Shown here: positions 26,333 through 35,367 of the stretch, piece by piece
Numbering within the stretch: the stretch's first letter is position 1
Layout of the letters: the number at the start of each line of letters is the position of its first letter
Assembly: GCA_903862505.1 (NCBI GenBank)
Contig: CAIOYQ010000169.1
Span: forward strand, 1 to 47,044
Length of the DNA: 47,044 nucleotides
Direction of reading: 5' to 3'
Source of the DNA: an uncultured Bacteroidota bacterium
Lineage (GTDB): Bacteria > Bacteroidota > Bacteroidia > Chitinophagales > Chitinophagaceae
Program-made: the position numbers and the translations under genes
Notes under the pieces: model-generated
Told to the model about the DNA's origin: nothing
Databases searched by the model: none
What the model saw: the letters and a program-made list of their open reading frames with translations, nothing else

Positions 26333-28518
26333 TAACTATCAGCAATTACTATTTTACCAACGGATTTTTCATTGCCGCTTATATCCCTTACAAAAACAAG
26401 GTATATACCAGTGGCCACTTTTTGGCCATCATAGTTTCTGCCATTCCATAAAGCCTGGCCACCTAAGGCCGTAGTTTGGTATAATAGTTTTCCATTTAAA
26501 TCGGTTATTTTAACCAATGCGTTTTCAATTAAACCCCTCATCGCAATTTGGCCGTTGAAATGAGTTGAAATTGGATTGGGAAATATTTGAATTGTTGACT
26601 GCGTCACTTTGCCCTGGGTAGCGGTACCTCTATAACTAACCATTTGATTTACGGTATTTATAAAAACCTCGCCAGTATTGGGTTGAATTAGAATTTGAAC
26701 AACCGTATCATTAGGTAAAGGACTATTAAGTTTAGTAAAGTGTTCAATAATTTCTGTACCATCTGCACTTAATAGCCAGGCGCCATTATGGGTTCCCACC
26801 CATTTTCTATTGGCTCCGTCAACACTGATGCAGTTTACTGTTTCTTTTTGAAATAAGTATCCATTAAAACCATTGTTGTTGACAATAGGTAAATAGGCGT
26901 TACATGGTTCTGTAGCAATGTCGCCACAATTATAAATGCCAATTCCATTGTCGGTACCCACCCAAATACTTCCACTCAGATCCTTGCATAAGCTTTTTAC
27001 ATTGGTGCTTGGCAAATTTCCATTACTCGCTTGTGTTGTGAATTGTTTCCAAATCTCATTCGGGTATACCAATTTATTCTGGTATACATATAATCCTTGA
27101 TTATTTGGTGCAATCAACCATGCTTGCCCTTTTTCATTGACGATAAATTGGTTAAGTCCATTTTTTTGATAGCTATTGGGCAAGGGTATTGAATTCCAGC
27201 GATTGTTTGCTTGTTGAACTAAACCTTGTTGATCCTGAATGGCCCAGATTGAATTGTTGGGATCTGTTAGAATTTGCTTGTAAGCCCCTGTTAAATTATT
27301 GGGTAGTATATTTTCCGCTTTATTATCATTAGATATATAAAAGATGGAACTGTTGGTTGTAAACCAATAACTGTGCTCCTTATTATTAATTGTTGATGCG
27401 TTTAAATTTGGTAATTGAACAGTACCTAATTGCTGATAACTAGTCCATCCTGATTCGTTAAATTTAGCAAAGCCCTTTGTTAATGCACCATAGGGCGCAA
27501 TCAATTCATTTTCACTCATCGCTTCCATTCCTTGTATGCGCGCATTAGGGCCACCTAATGGCATCCATTGTGCAGTATTATTTTTAAGCAATAATCCTTT
27601 TACGCTATCTGCCACCCAAAAATTGTTATTTTCTACTACACTTTGTTTGGGAACTCCAAGTAGACTACTATCAATAAGGATGCTTGCACTTTTGTCTTTA
27701 TTTAATTGTAATAGGGCTCCTTTTTGATTGGGGTATTGAATGCCAATATACAAATTGGTGGCGCTCGTGTCTACATGGTTGATGGTTGCATTTGTGAATT
27801 GCAGGAAAGGGTTTGTTTGCGGCAACTGGAAAAAACTATGGTTATTATAAACATAAATATTGCCATTGTATTGCGTCAGTTTTTTAAGCGTATACCTATC
27901 ATATCCTGTTAAACGATTCCATTGATTGGGTTGTAATGTATTTGCATTGAAAGCGCTTGCCCACAATCCGTTCGACGTGGTTGCGTAAACACTATCATTC
28001 GCAATGAGGACATCTAAAGTGGCGATGGGTTGTTGATTATTATTGGGGAACCAATTGTCTTTTACTTCATGTTTTATGAGATCAATAATAACAATTCCAA
28101 AATTGGTGGCTAGTATTGCCCATTGTTTATATATGCGTATTGTATTAATTTTTTTATCAGGATACAGATTGGTTAATTGTAAAGCATTGACATTAAAAAT
28201 CTGATCCCCCTTTAAAATATCTATATTGCTATTTGTATAAACTATTACCAGTTGTTGTTGTATTTCATCCCAGGCCAAGTGGTTAATATTGATATCACTT
28301 AGTCCATTGGTTTTATCTATCCAGTAATTATTTTTTTTACTATCAATGCTGATAATTTGATAGGGGCTAGCTGCATACACGTAATCCCCTCCTTTAACAA
28401 TATGTTCAATACTATGATTGTCAAAATGCGCGCGCCATTGACCAATAGGGCCTAATTTGTTTTGTGCATTAGACCCTATTACTAAAAAGGCGAATAGTAT
28501 CGTTATAATGCCTTTCAT
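26329..28518 (-). CDS. porZ: PorZ-like type IX secretion beta-propeller protein with C-terminal domain
   Basis: Signal peptide then GPIGQWRAHFDNHSIEHIVKGGDYVYAAS; propeller repeats (GSIWVGTDNGIGIYN, NRKWVGTHNGAWLLS); C-terminal IQIFPNPIS...ALWNGRNYDGQKVATGIYLVFV. Confidence 0.82.
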   Translation of the reverse strand: MKGIITILFAFLVIGSNAQNKLGPIGQWRAHFDNHSIEHIVKGGDYVYAASPYQIISIDSKKNNYWIDKTNGLSDININHLAWDEIQQQLVIVYTNSNIDILKGDQIFNVNALQLTNLYPDKKINTIRIYKQWAILATNFGIVIIDLIKHEVKDNWFPNNNQQPIATLDVLIANDSVYATTSNGLWASAFNANTLQPNQWNRLTGYDRYTLKKLTQYNGNIYVYNNHSFFQLPQTNPFLQFTNATINHVDTSATNLYIGIQYPNQKGALLQLNKDKSASILIDSSLLGVPKQSVVENNNFWVADSVKGLLLKNNTAQWMPLGGPNARIQGMEAMSENELIAPYGALTKGFAKFNESGWTSYQQLGTVQLPNLNASTINNKEHSYWFTTNSSIFYISNDNKAENILPNNLTGAYKQILTDPNNSIWAIQDQQGLVQQANNRWNSIPLPNSYQKNGLNQFIVNEKGQAWLIAPNNQGLYVYQNKLVYPNEIWKQFTTQASNGNLPSTNVKSLCKDLSGSIWVGTDNGIGIYNCGDIATEPCNAYLPIVNNNGFNGYLFQKETVNCISVDGANRKWVGTHNGAWLLSADGTEIIEHFTKLNSPLPNDTVVQILIQPNTGEVFINTVNQMVSYRGTATQGKVTQSTIQIFPNPISTHFNGQIAMRGLIENALVKITDLNGKLLYQTTALGGQALWNGRNYDGQKVATGIYLVFVRDISGNEKSVGKIVIADSY

Positions 28519-31355
28519 TATTTTAATGCAGTATAAATAGCTTCTTGAATATTGGGTCTTAAATTCAGTGCATTAAATGCTTTACTGTCCCTAGTTGGGA
28601 AAACTCTATTACCCAAGAAAATAAATAATATTCCAGTCGCAGGATCTGCCCAAACACAGGTCCCAGTAAAACCAGTATGTCCAAAAGTAGATGAAGAGGG
28701 GCTTAAGCTAGGATATGGATCCTTGCTTGTTTTATTATTTTTTTCTGGTTTATCAAATCCTAAGCCACGGCGACTTTCATTTTGGTAAGCCGTAAAATTA
28801 GCAACGGTATTGGGTTGCAAATACTGATGGCCTTCCCAATTTCCTTTGTTCATAAGCATCAAGTATATTTTTGCTAAATCGGTTGCATTACTAAATAATC
28901 CAGCATGACCAGCAATGCCCCCCATGGTAGAAGCACCTTCGTCATGTACACTGCCTCTGATTAATTCCTGTCTAAAATAGTTATCTACTTCTGTTGCCGC
29001 AATATTATCAATGCTCGTTTTTTCTAAAGGTAAAAATCCGGTAGATACCATCCCCATTGGTTTGTAAAAAGTTTGCTTTGTATATTCATCTAAATTCATA
29101 CCAGACACTTTTTCTACAATTTTTCCAAGAAAAATAAAATCATTATCACTATATACATATTTTCCAGCTTCAGTGACGGCGCTTTTTAGGATTTGATTTT
29201 GAATGGTATCCGCCCAGCTGTCAATTAGCCATTTGCTAGGGGATATAAACTGATGATGCGTATTGTCTTTTTGACTGCTAATTACACCAGGTAAATAAGT
29301 ACCATTTTTTTGCAATAAAGACGCATAAAATTTAATATAAGGAAATAGACCAGCTTGGTGCAGTAACAAATCCCTTAAAGTTATTTTTGCTTTAGCATTC
29401 CCTTTTACCCAAGTCAGATAATCTCCAATGGTTTTATCTATATCCACTTTTCCCTCATCTACTAATTTCATAATACTCACTGTGGTTGCTGTCACTTTCG
29501 TTACAGACGCAAGGTCGTAGTAGGTATTTAGGGTAACGGGGCTAGAACCTTCTCCCGCAGTGGTGCCGTAGGCTTTATTAAAAATTATTTTCTGGTCCTT
29601 AGCGACTAGTACTTGGCATCCTGAGAGGGCTTTTTTTTTAATTGCATCCATCACTAAGCTATCTATGGCTCCAAGCTTTTGAACCATTGCAACGCCTGTT
29701 CCATAGGGCAAGGATTCGGTAACGGTTACGGGTAATGTACCCGTTGCTTTTATCTTTCCTTCCATCCAATTGAGTACTGCTTTTTGTGCAAAATCATTGT
29801 CTTCGTAGGCGAATAAAATATTTTGAATATTTTTAAATTCATTGATTGCATATGGATTTCCTAAAACAACATTTATCCAATGAGAAGGTTGTGGTTGATT
29901 TAGGAACTCAATAAATGAAGTGTGAATTTGAAAATGGTTGGCTGGTCGGCGGCTATAATTATGTAATCCAACAATGACTTGTTGGTATTGGGAAAGACTA
30001 TCTTTTAAACTTTTAATTTTAACACTATCCTTAGTGCTAATATAAAATATCTTCACTCCATACGCACTATCCAAAGCTTTTGTTAATACACTAGGTTTCT
30101 CTAAGTTTAACGCTATGTAAGCGGTGGTAATTTGCTTATTTAATACAGGGGTGGTTTGCGCATTGCAATAGGTTAAAGATTGTGCAGCCATGATTGACTT
30201 TAGACGAGTTACCTCATTGTTTAAATCTGCAATAATGTTGGTAGTGTCAATCCATTGTTTATTGGCAAGACCATATTTGTATTTTGCGGCCAACACTTTT
30301 AAAACTCTTTGATTGATATCCTCTTTAGTGAGTCTTCCGTCTTTAATCGCATCTTTTATTTTTTGGATGGTTTCTGGAATATTGCCCGGTAAGCACAACA
30401 TGTCATTGCCTGCTAAAATTGCTTGAACATTGGCTTCGCTGTTAGGGAAATAGTTGCTAATGGCTTTCATTTCCAATGCATCGGTGATGGTAATTCCTTT
30501 AAAACCTAATTCATTCTTTAATAATCCATTGATTGCCTTTGGCGACAAAGAGGTTGCAAATTTAGGGGTGCTATCAATCGCCGGTACCGACAAATGCCCC
30601 ACCATTACCGATTCTATACCTGCATCAATCAAGGCCCTAAATGGGGCTAGTTCTAAGGAGTCTAATTCGGCTCTTGTTTTTTTAATGATGGGGATATCTA
30701 AATGGGAATCGACACTCACATCACCATGACCTGGAAAATGTTTTGCAGTGGCCATGACACCATTGTCTTGCAAGCCTTTCATAAAAGCAATGCCATGTTG
30801 AATAACGCGTTCTTTATTTTGACCAAAGCTTCGGTCGTTGATCACTGGATTGCTGGGATTATTATTAATATCTATATCTGGTGCATAGTCTACTTGAATA
30901 CCTAATCGTTTACATTGTGCTGCAATTGCTGCACCCATTTGATATATTAAACTATCGTTTGCTATGGCACCTAAGGATAATTGTCTTGGAAACATTTCAA
31001 CACTATCTAAACGCATGCCCACGCCCCATTCCGCGTCCATTGTAATAAGCAATGGCGTTTTCGCAATAGATTGGTAATAGTTAGTTTGTAAGGCTTCACG
31101 CACCGGACCGCCTTGAAAAAAACAAAGCCCTCCTACATTATATTTTAATATTGTTTGACGAATGGTATCCAGTTTTTTGGCATCCCAATTACTATGCGCA
31201 CGAATAATCATTAACTGCGCAATTTTCTCGTCTAAGTTTAGAGATTTAAATTGTTTTTTTATCCATTTTTTTTCTGTCTTCGTTTGTACTATTTGTGCTT
31301 CTAATTGCGTACTTATTGAACAAATTAAAACAATAAATAAAAGTATTTTTTTCAT
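28518..31355 (-). CDS. GH3 (NagZ-like) beta-N-acetylhexosaminidase fused to serine beta-lactamase-family hydrolase
   Basis: ATAKHFPGHGDVSVDSHLDIP and MVGHLSVPAID (GH3/NagZ-like); DLASVTKVTATTVSIMKL (SxxK), YSDNDFIFLGKIVEKVSG, FGHTGFTGT (beta-lactamase family). Confidence 0.92.
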   Translation of the reverse strand: MKKILLFIVLICSISTQLEAQIVQTKTEKKWIKKQFKSLNLDEKIAQLMIIRAHSNWDAKKLDTIRQTILKYNVGGLCFFQGGPVREALQTNYYQSIAKTPLLITMDAEWGVGMRLDSVEMFPRQLSLGAIANDSLIYQMGAAIAAQCKRLGIQVDYAPDIDINNNPSNPVINDRSFGQNKERVIQHGIAFMKGLQDNGVMATAKHFPGHGDVSVDSHLDIPIIKKTRAELDSLELAPFRALIDAGIESVMVGHLSVPAIDSTPKFATSLSPKAINGLLKNELGFKGITITDALEMKAISNYFPNSEANVQAILAGNDMLCLPGNIPETIQKIKDAIKDGRLTKEDINQRVLKVLAAKYKYGLANKQWIDTTNIIADLNNEVTRLKSIMAAQSLTYCNAQTTPVLNKQITTAYIALNLEKPSVLTKALDSAYGVKIFYISTKDSVKIKSLKDSLSQYQQVIVGLHNYSRRPANHFQIHTSFIEFLNQPQPSHWINVVLGNPYAINEFKNIQNILFAYEDNDFAQKAVLNWMEGKIKATGTLPVTVTESLPYGTGVAMVQKLGAIDSLVMDAIKKKALSGCQVLVAKDQKIIFNKAYGTTAGEGSSPVTLNTYYDLASVTKVTATTVSIMKLVDEGKVDIDKTIGDYLTWVKGNAKAKITLRDLLLHQAGLFPYIKFYASLLQKNGTYLPGVISSQKDNTHHQFISPSKWLIDSWADTIQNQILKSAVTEAGKYVYSDNDFIFLGKIVEKVSGMNLDEYTKQTFYKPMGMVSTGFLPLEKTSIDNIAATEVDNYFRQELIRGSVHDEGASTMGGIAGHAGLFSNATDLAKIYLMLMNKGNWEGHQYLQPNTVANFTAYQNESRRGLGFDKPEKNNKTSKDPYPSLSPSSSTFGHTGFTGTCVWADPATGILFIFLGNRVFPTRDSKAFNALNLRPNIQEAIYTALK

Positions 31356-31400
31356 AGCTGCTTTTTTATAGTAGTTTCTATAGGTGCAATTTAAGGATAA

Positions 31401-31433
31401 AAAAAAGCCTACCCTCTATTAGGTAAGCTTTTT
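31401..31433. terminator. Hairpin with flanking A and T runs; probable terminator of 31453..31860
   Basis: AAAAAAGCCTACCCTCTATTAGGTAAGCTTTTT; one mismatch in stem. Confidence 0.75.
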
Positions 31434-31452
31434 ATATAAAACGTTCTATTTT

Positions 31453-31860
31453 TTAGGCCTCGTCCGACTCTTCGTCGGCTGGAATAACAGGTTCAACATT
31501 GTGTTTTTCCAACTGGGCATACCATTTTACCATCTTTTTCATATCGCTGCCATAAACGCGTTCGAAATCCATTTTAGGGAACACTTTTTTGAAATAAGCA
31601 GTTACCGCTTTCGCGTCTTTTTCATTTGGCAATGCTTCTTTTGCACTTTTCATAGCAATAAACACTTCCGCTAAAAACACATTTTCGTGCGTCGTATATA
31701 CTTCAATGCTCTCTAAATGAGAGAATTGGTGTGCTCTTGAACTAATAAATTGAGTATTGTTATTTTCCAAAGAAGTGGCAATGGCTCCATCCGTTTTGCT
31801 AGTCACTAATTCAAACAATCCAGACATCCCAGAAACCGAGATCAATTTGCTGTATTCCAT
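31453..31860 (-). CDS. DUF5606-like conserved Bacteroidota protein
   Basis: MEYSKLISVSGMSGLFELVTSKTDGAIATSLE...FKKVFPKMDFERVYGSDMKKMVKWYAQLE; family recalled, not searched. Confidence 0.75.
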   Translation of the reverse strand: MEYSKLISVSGMSGLFELVTSKTDGAIATSLENNNTQFISSRAHQFSHLESIEVYTTHENVFLAEVFIAMKSAKEALPNEKDAKAVTAYFKKVFPKMDFERVYGSDMKKMVKWYAQLEKHNVEPVIPADEESDEA

Positions 31861-31925
31861 AAAATTCTATAGGTTTATTTACAGGCGCAATTTACTGAAA
31901 AACACCCAATTTTCATTTTTTAAGC

Positions 31926-31933
31926 TACCTTTG
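31926..31933 (+). promoter_or_regulatory. Candidate -7 box (TACCTTTG)
   Basis: TAnnTTTG match 21 nt before the ATG at 31955. Confidence 0.45.
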
Positions 31934-31954
31934 TTTCACTTAAAAATCAAGTTT

Positions 31955-33154
31955 ATGCCAGGTTTTGAATTATTTGGTGATGAAGAAAGAAAAGAAGTAA
32001 ATGATGTCCTTGAGACAGGTATTTTAATGCGTTATGGTTTTGATGGCCCCCGCAAAGGCATTTGGAAATCAAAAGAACTGGAGGCCGCTATTTGTGCTCG
32101 TTTTGGAACAGCGTATGCGCAATTAACTTCCAGCGGCACAGCGGCATTAACCACTGCAATGGCTGCTTTAGGAGTGGGTGCCGGAGATGAAGTGATTATG
32201 CCCGCATTTACTTTTGTAGCTAGTTTTGAAGCCGTGTTAAGTATGGGCGCGGTTCCTGTATTGGTTGATATAGATGAGTCTTTGACTTTAGCGCCGGACG
32301 CTGTAAAAGCAGCCATTACCTCAAAAACAAAATGTGTAATGCCGGTTCATATGTGCGGAAGCATGGCCGATCTAGATGCATTAAAAGCAATTTGTGCGGA
32401 ACATAAATTAATATTATTAGAAGATGCATGTCAAAGTATTGGTGGAACCTATAAAGGAAAATTATTGGGTACCATTGGCGATGCAGGTACTTTTTCTTTT
32501 GACTTTGTAAAAGCCATTACTTGTGGCGAAGGGGGTGTAGTGATGACTAACAATAAAGAGGTTTATATTAAATCCGATGCTTTTACCGACCATGGGCATG
32601 ATCATTTAGGCGTAGATCGTGGAGCGGACTTGCATCCTTTCTTAGGTTATAATTTTAGAATTAGTGAATTGCATGCTGCCGTGGGTTTGGCGCAAATTAA
32701 GAAGTTAGATACTTTTTTAGAATTGCAAAAAAGAAACAATCAAATATTAAGATCTTATATAGAGCAGGCGCCTGGAGTAAATTTTAGAGTAGTGCCCGAT
32801 CCTGAAGGAGATAGTTTTAGTTTCTTATCTTGGTTTTTACCAACACAAGCAAAAACTGAAAAAGTAATTGACGCTTTTAAGGAAGCTGGTATTTTAGCAG
32901 GAAATTTTTATTGGTTTGCTAACAACTGGCATTATATCCGCAAATGGGATCACTTAAAAACCTCTAAAAGTTTGTATGCTTTAAGTGAAGCACAACAAAA
33001 TGCATTGACAGGACTTCAGACTGCTAATTTTGAAAAAAGTGATGCCATCATGAGCCGATGCATTTCCACTGCCATTAGTTTAGTGTGGACCGAGGAGCAA
33101 GTACATGAGAAAGGGGCTAAATTTCTAGCAGTTTTAAAAGCAACGCTTTCTTAA
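31955..33154 (+). CDS. DegT/DnrJ/EryC1/StrS family PLP aminotransferase
   Basis: LTSSGTAALTTAMAALGVGAGDEVIMPAFTF, LEDACQSIGGTYKGKLLGTIGDAGTFSFDFVKAITCGEGGVV, GYNFRISELHAAVGLAQIKKLD. Confidence 0.93.
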   Translation: MPGFELFGDEERKEVNDVLETGILMRYGFDGPRKGIWKSKELEAAICARFGTAYAQLTSSGTAALTTAMAALGVGAGDEVIMPAFTFVASFEAVLSMGAVPVLVDIDESLTLAPDAVKAAITSKTKCVMPVHMCGSMADLDALKAICAEHKLILLEDACQSIGGTYKGKLLGTIGDAGTFSFDFVKAITCGEGGVVMTNNKEVYIKSDAFTDHGHDHLGVDRGADLHPFLGYNFRISELHAAVGLAQIKKLDTFLELQKRNNQILRSYIEQAPGVNFRVVPDPEGDSFSFLSWFLPTQAKTEKVIDAFKEAGILAGNFYWFANNWHYIRKWDHLKTSKSLYALSEAQQNALTGLQTANFEKSDAIMSRCISTAISLVWTEEQVHEKGAKFLAVLKATLS

Positions 33155-33163
33155 AGTGCTTAT

Positions 33164-34693
33164 ATGTCATTAGGCCAGTCATTACAACAAAGACAACTAC
33201 AAAGATTGTCGCCGCAACAAATACAATTAATGAAATTGTTGCAGCTGCCTAGTGCTCAAATTGAACAAAGGGTGAAAGAAGAGTTAGAAGAGAATCCAGC
33301 ACTTGAAGTGAATTTAGATTTACTAGACGGGGATGCTTCCACTGCATCAGAAGAAATGAAAGACGAATTATTGCAAGGGGTAAATGACGATGAAGAAGCA
33401 GTTCCTGTTGATGAATACGAAATAAGCAACGAAGAGTTGAATGAGTATAACTATGATGATGATGGCGACATTGCGGATTACAAAACCAAGGACGATTATT
33501 ATCCTGAACTGGATGATGATAAAGTAACGCCCATTAGAGCGGAGCAAAGTTTACACGAGCAATTAATGGATCAGTTGAGCATGTTAGATTTAGGAGAAGA
33601 TGCGTTTAAGATTGCAGAGCAAATTATAGGTAGCTTGGATGATGATGGATATCTAAGAAGAGCACTTCAGTCTATTGCCGATGATTTAGCGTTTAAGCAA
33701 GGCATGTTGGTCGCTGAAAAAACCATTGAAAATATTTTAATTAAAATACAAGGCTTTGATCCGGTAGGCATTGCTGCCAGGAATTTACAGGAATGCTTAT
33801 TATTGCAATTAAAAAGAAAATTAGAATCAGATGATCGTGAAAATAGAAATGATCAAAAAGAACATATTCTTATCGCCATACATGTTTTAGAAAAACATTT
33901 TGAAGAGTTCACGCGTAAGCATTATGATAAAATCCAAAGAAGTTTACATTTAACGGATGCGGAAATTAAAAGTGTATTGCATCAAATAGTCATGCTCAAT
34001 CCTAAGCCTGGTGCAGAGTTTGGACAACAAAATGATGCCGAAAATTATATTATCCCCGATTTTACCGTACTTATTAATAATGGTAAACTTGAAATAAGTT
34101 TAAATAGCAGAAATGCACCTCCATTGGTGGTGAGTGACGATTACAAAATGATGTTAAAGGAGTATGATTTAGGACAAAAAAAAGATAAAGCACAAAAAGA
34201 AGCCGTGTTTTTTATCAAACAAAAAATAGATGCAGCAAAGTGGTTTATTGAAATGATTCAACAAAGGCATCAAACCTTATTAATGACCATGCGGGCTATA
34301 CTGTTGCATCAGGAGGGCTTTTTTTTAAGTGGAGATACCACTCAGTTGCGCCCTATGATTCTAAAAGACATCGCTGAAAAAACAGGATTAGATGTATCCA
34401 CTGTGAGTAGGGTAGCCAATAGTAAGTATGTACAAACTGAATTTGGCACTTATTTGTTGAAATTCTTTTTCAGTGAATCCTTAACTACTGAATCGGGGGA
34501 GGAAGTAAGCACCAAGGAAGTGAAAGCTATTTTAGAAGAGCTGATTGACCAAGAAGATAAGCATAAGCCTTTAAGTGACGATGAACTAACCGATCAGTTA
34601 CAAGCAAAGGGATATAATATAGCGCGGAGAACAGTTGCAAAATATAGAGAGCAATTAAATATATCTGTTGCAAGACTTAGAAAAGAACTGTAA
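33164..34693 (+). CDS. rpoN: RNA polymerase sigma-54 factor
   Basis: N-terminal Q-rich activator region (LSPQQIQLMKLLQLPSAQIEQRVKEELEENPALE), RPMILKDIAEKTGLDVSTVSRVANSKYVQTEFGTYLLKFFFSE, RpoN box ARRTVAKYREQL. Confidence 0.97.
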   Translation: MSLGQSLQQRQLQRLSPQQIQLMKLLQLPSAQIEQRVKEELEENPALEVNLDLLDGDASTASEEMKDELLQGVNDDEEAVPVDEYEISNEELNEYNYDDDGDIADYKTKDDYYPELDDDKVTPIRAEQSLHEQLMDQLSMLDLGEDAFKIAEQIIGSLDDDGYLRRALQSIADDLAFKQGMLVAEKTIENILIKIQGFDPVGIAARNLQECLLLQLKRKLESDDRENRNDQKEHILIAIHVLEKHFEEFTRKHYDKIQRSLHLTDAEIKSVLHQIVMLNPKPGAEFGQQNDAENYIIPDFTVLINNGKLEISLNSRNAPPLVVSDDYKMMLKEYDLGQKKDKAQKEAVFFIKQKIDAAKWFIEMIQQRHQTLLMTMRAILLHQEGFFLSGDTTQLRPMILKDIAEKTGLDVSTVSRVANSKYVQTEFGTYLLKFFFSESLTTESGEEVSTKEVKAILEELIDQEDKHKPLSDDELTDQLQAKGYNIARRTVAKYREQLNISVARLRKEL

Positions 34694-34716
34694 TTAAAAC
34701 TGATTGTAAAACACCT

Positions 34717-35355
34717 ATGGAAAATACACAACCCAAACCGCTTCGCTTCATTGCTCAATTCATTTCCTATGTTTTCCATCCTTTATTTATTCCAACGTTC
34801 TTTTTTGTTTTTTTAATGATAGAATTGCCTTACAAGTTTGAGGGTATTACAGACTGGCAATTGAAATTGCGTTTATTTAGTGTTTTTTGGTTAACTGCTT
34901 TTTTCCCTGCTTTTGCTGTCTTTCTTTTATGGAGGTTAAAGTTTAGTGAAAGTATTTTTTTACGCACCCAAAAAGAAAGAATTATACCTTATGTGATTAC
35001 CATGTTTTTTTATTGGTGGATGTATTATTTAAGTCGCAATTTTAAAGATCAGCCCATTGATTTAAAATTCTTTTATTTTGGAATATTTATCGCTACCAGT
35101 CTGGGGCTCATTGTAAATAATTTTATGAAAGTGAGTTTACATGCAATTGGAATAAGTGGCTTATTAATGGCAACCCTGCTCGTTTCTATCCATTATCCCG
35201 CTGTAAATTTAATATGGTTTATAAGTACTGTTTTCTTGTCTGCAATGGTGGTAGCGGCACGAATGATTGTTAGTGACCATACACAAAAGGAATTATTGGT
35301 AGGTTTTGGCATTGGGCTTATTACGCAACTAATTGCGTATTTTTGGGTCCTATAA
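34717..35355 (+). CDS. Multi-TM membrane protein, PAP2-like but lacking the canonical motifs
   Basis: Six or so hydrophobic helices; KVSLHAIGISG and ARMIVSDHTQKELLVGFGIG are reminiscent of PAP2 motifs but incomplete. Confidence 0.5.
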   Translation: MENTQPKPLRFIAQFISYVFHPLFIPTFFFVFLMIELPYKFEGITDWQLKLRLFSVFWLTAFFPAFAVFLLWRLKFSESIFLRTQKERIIPYVITMFFYWWMYYLSRNFKDQPIDLKFFYFGIFIATSLGLIVNNFMKVSLHAIGISGLLMATLLVSIHYPAVNLIWFISTVFLSAMVVAARMIVSDHTQKELLVGFGIGLITQLIAYFWVL

Positions 35356-35367
35356 TTCAGGAAATAT

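Noticed and set aside
31955-33154. DegT aminotransferase as part of a sugar/antibiotic cluster
   Set aside because: Neighbours are DUF5606-like and rpoN; no nucleotide-sugar or glycosyltransferase genes around.
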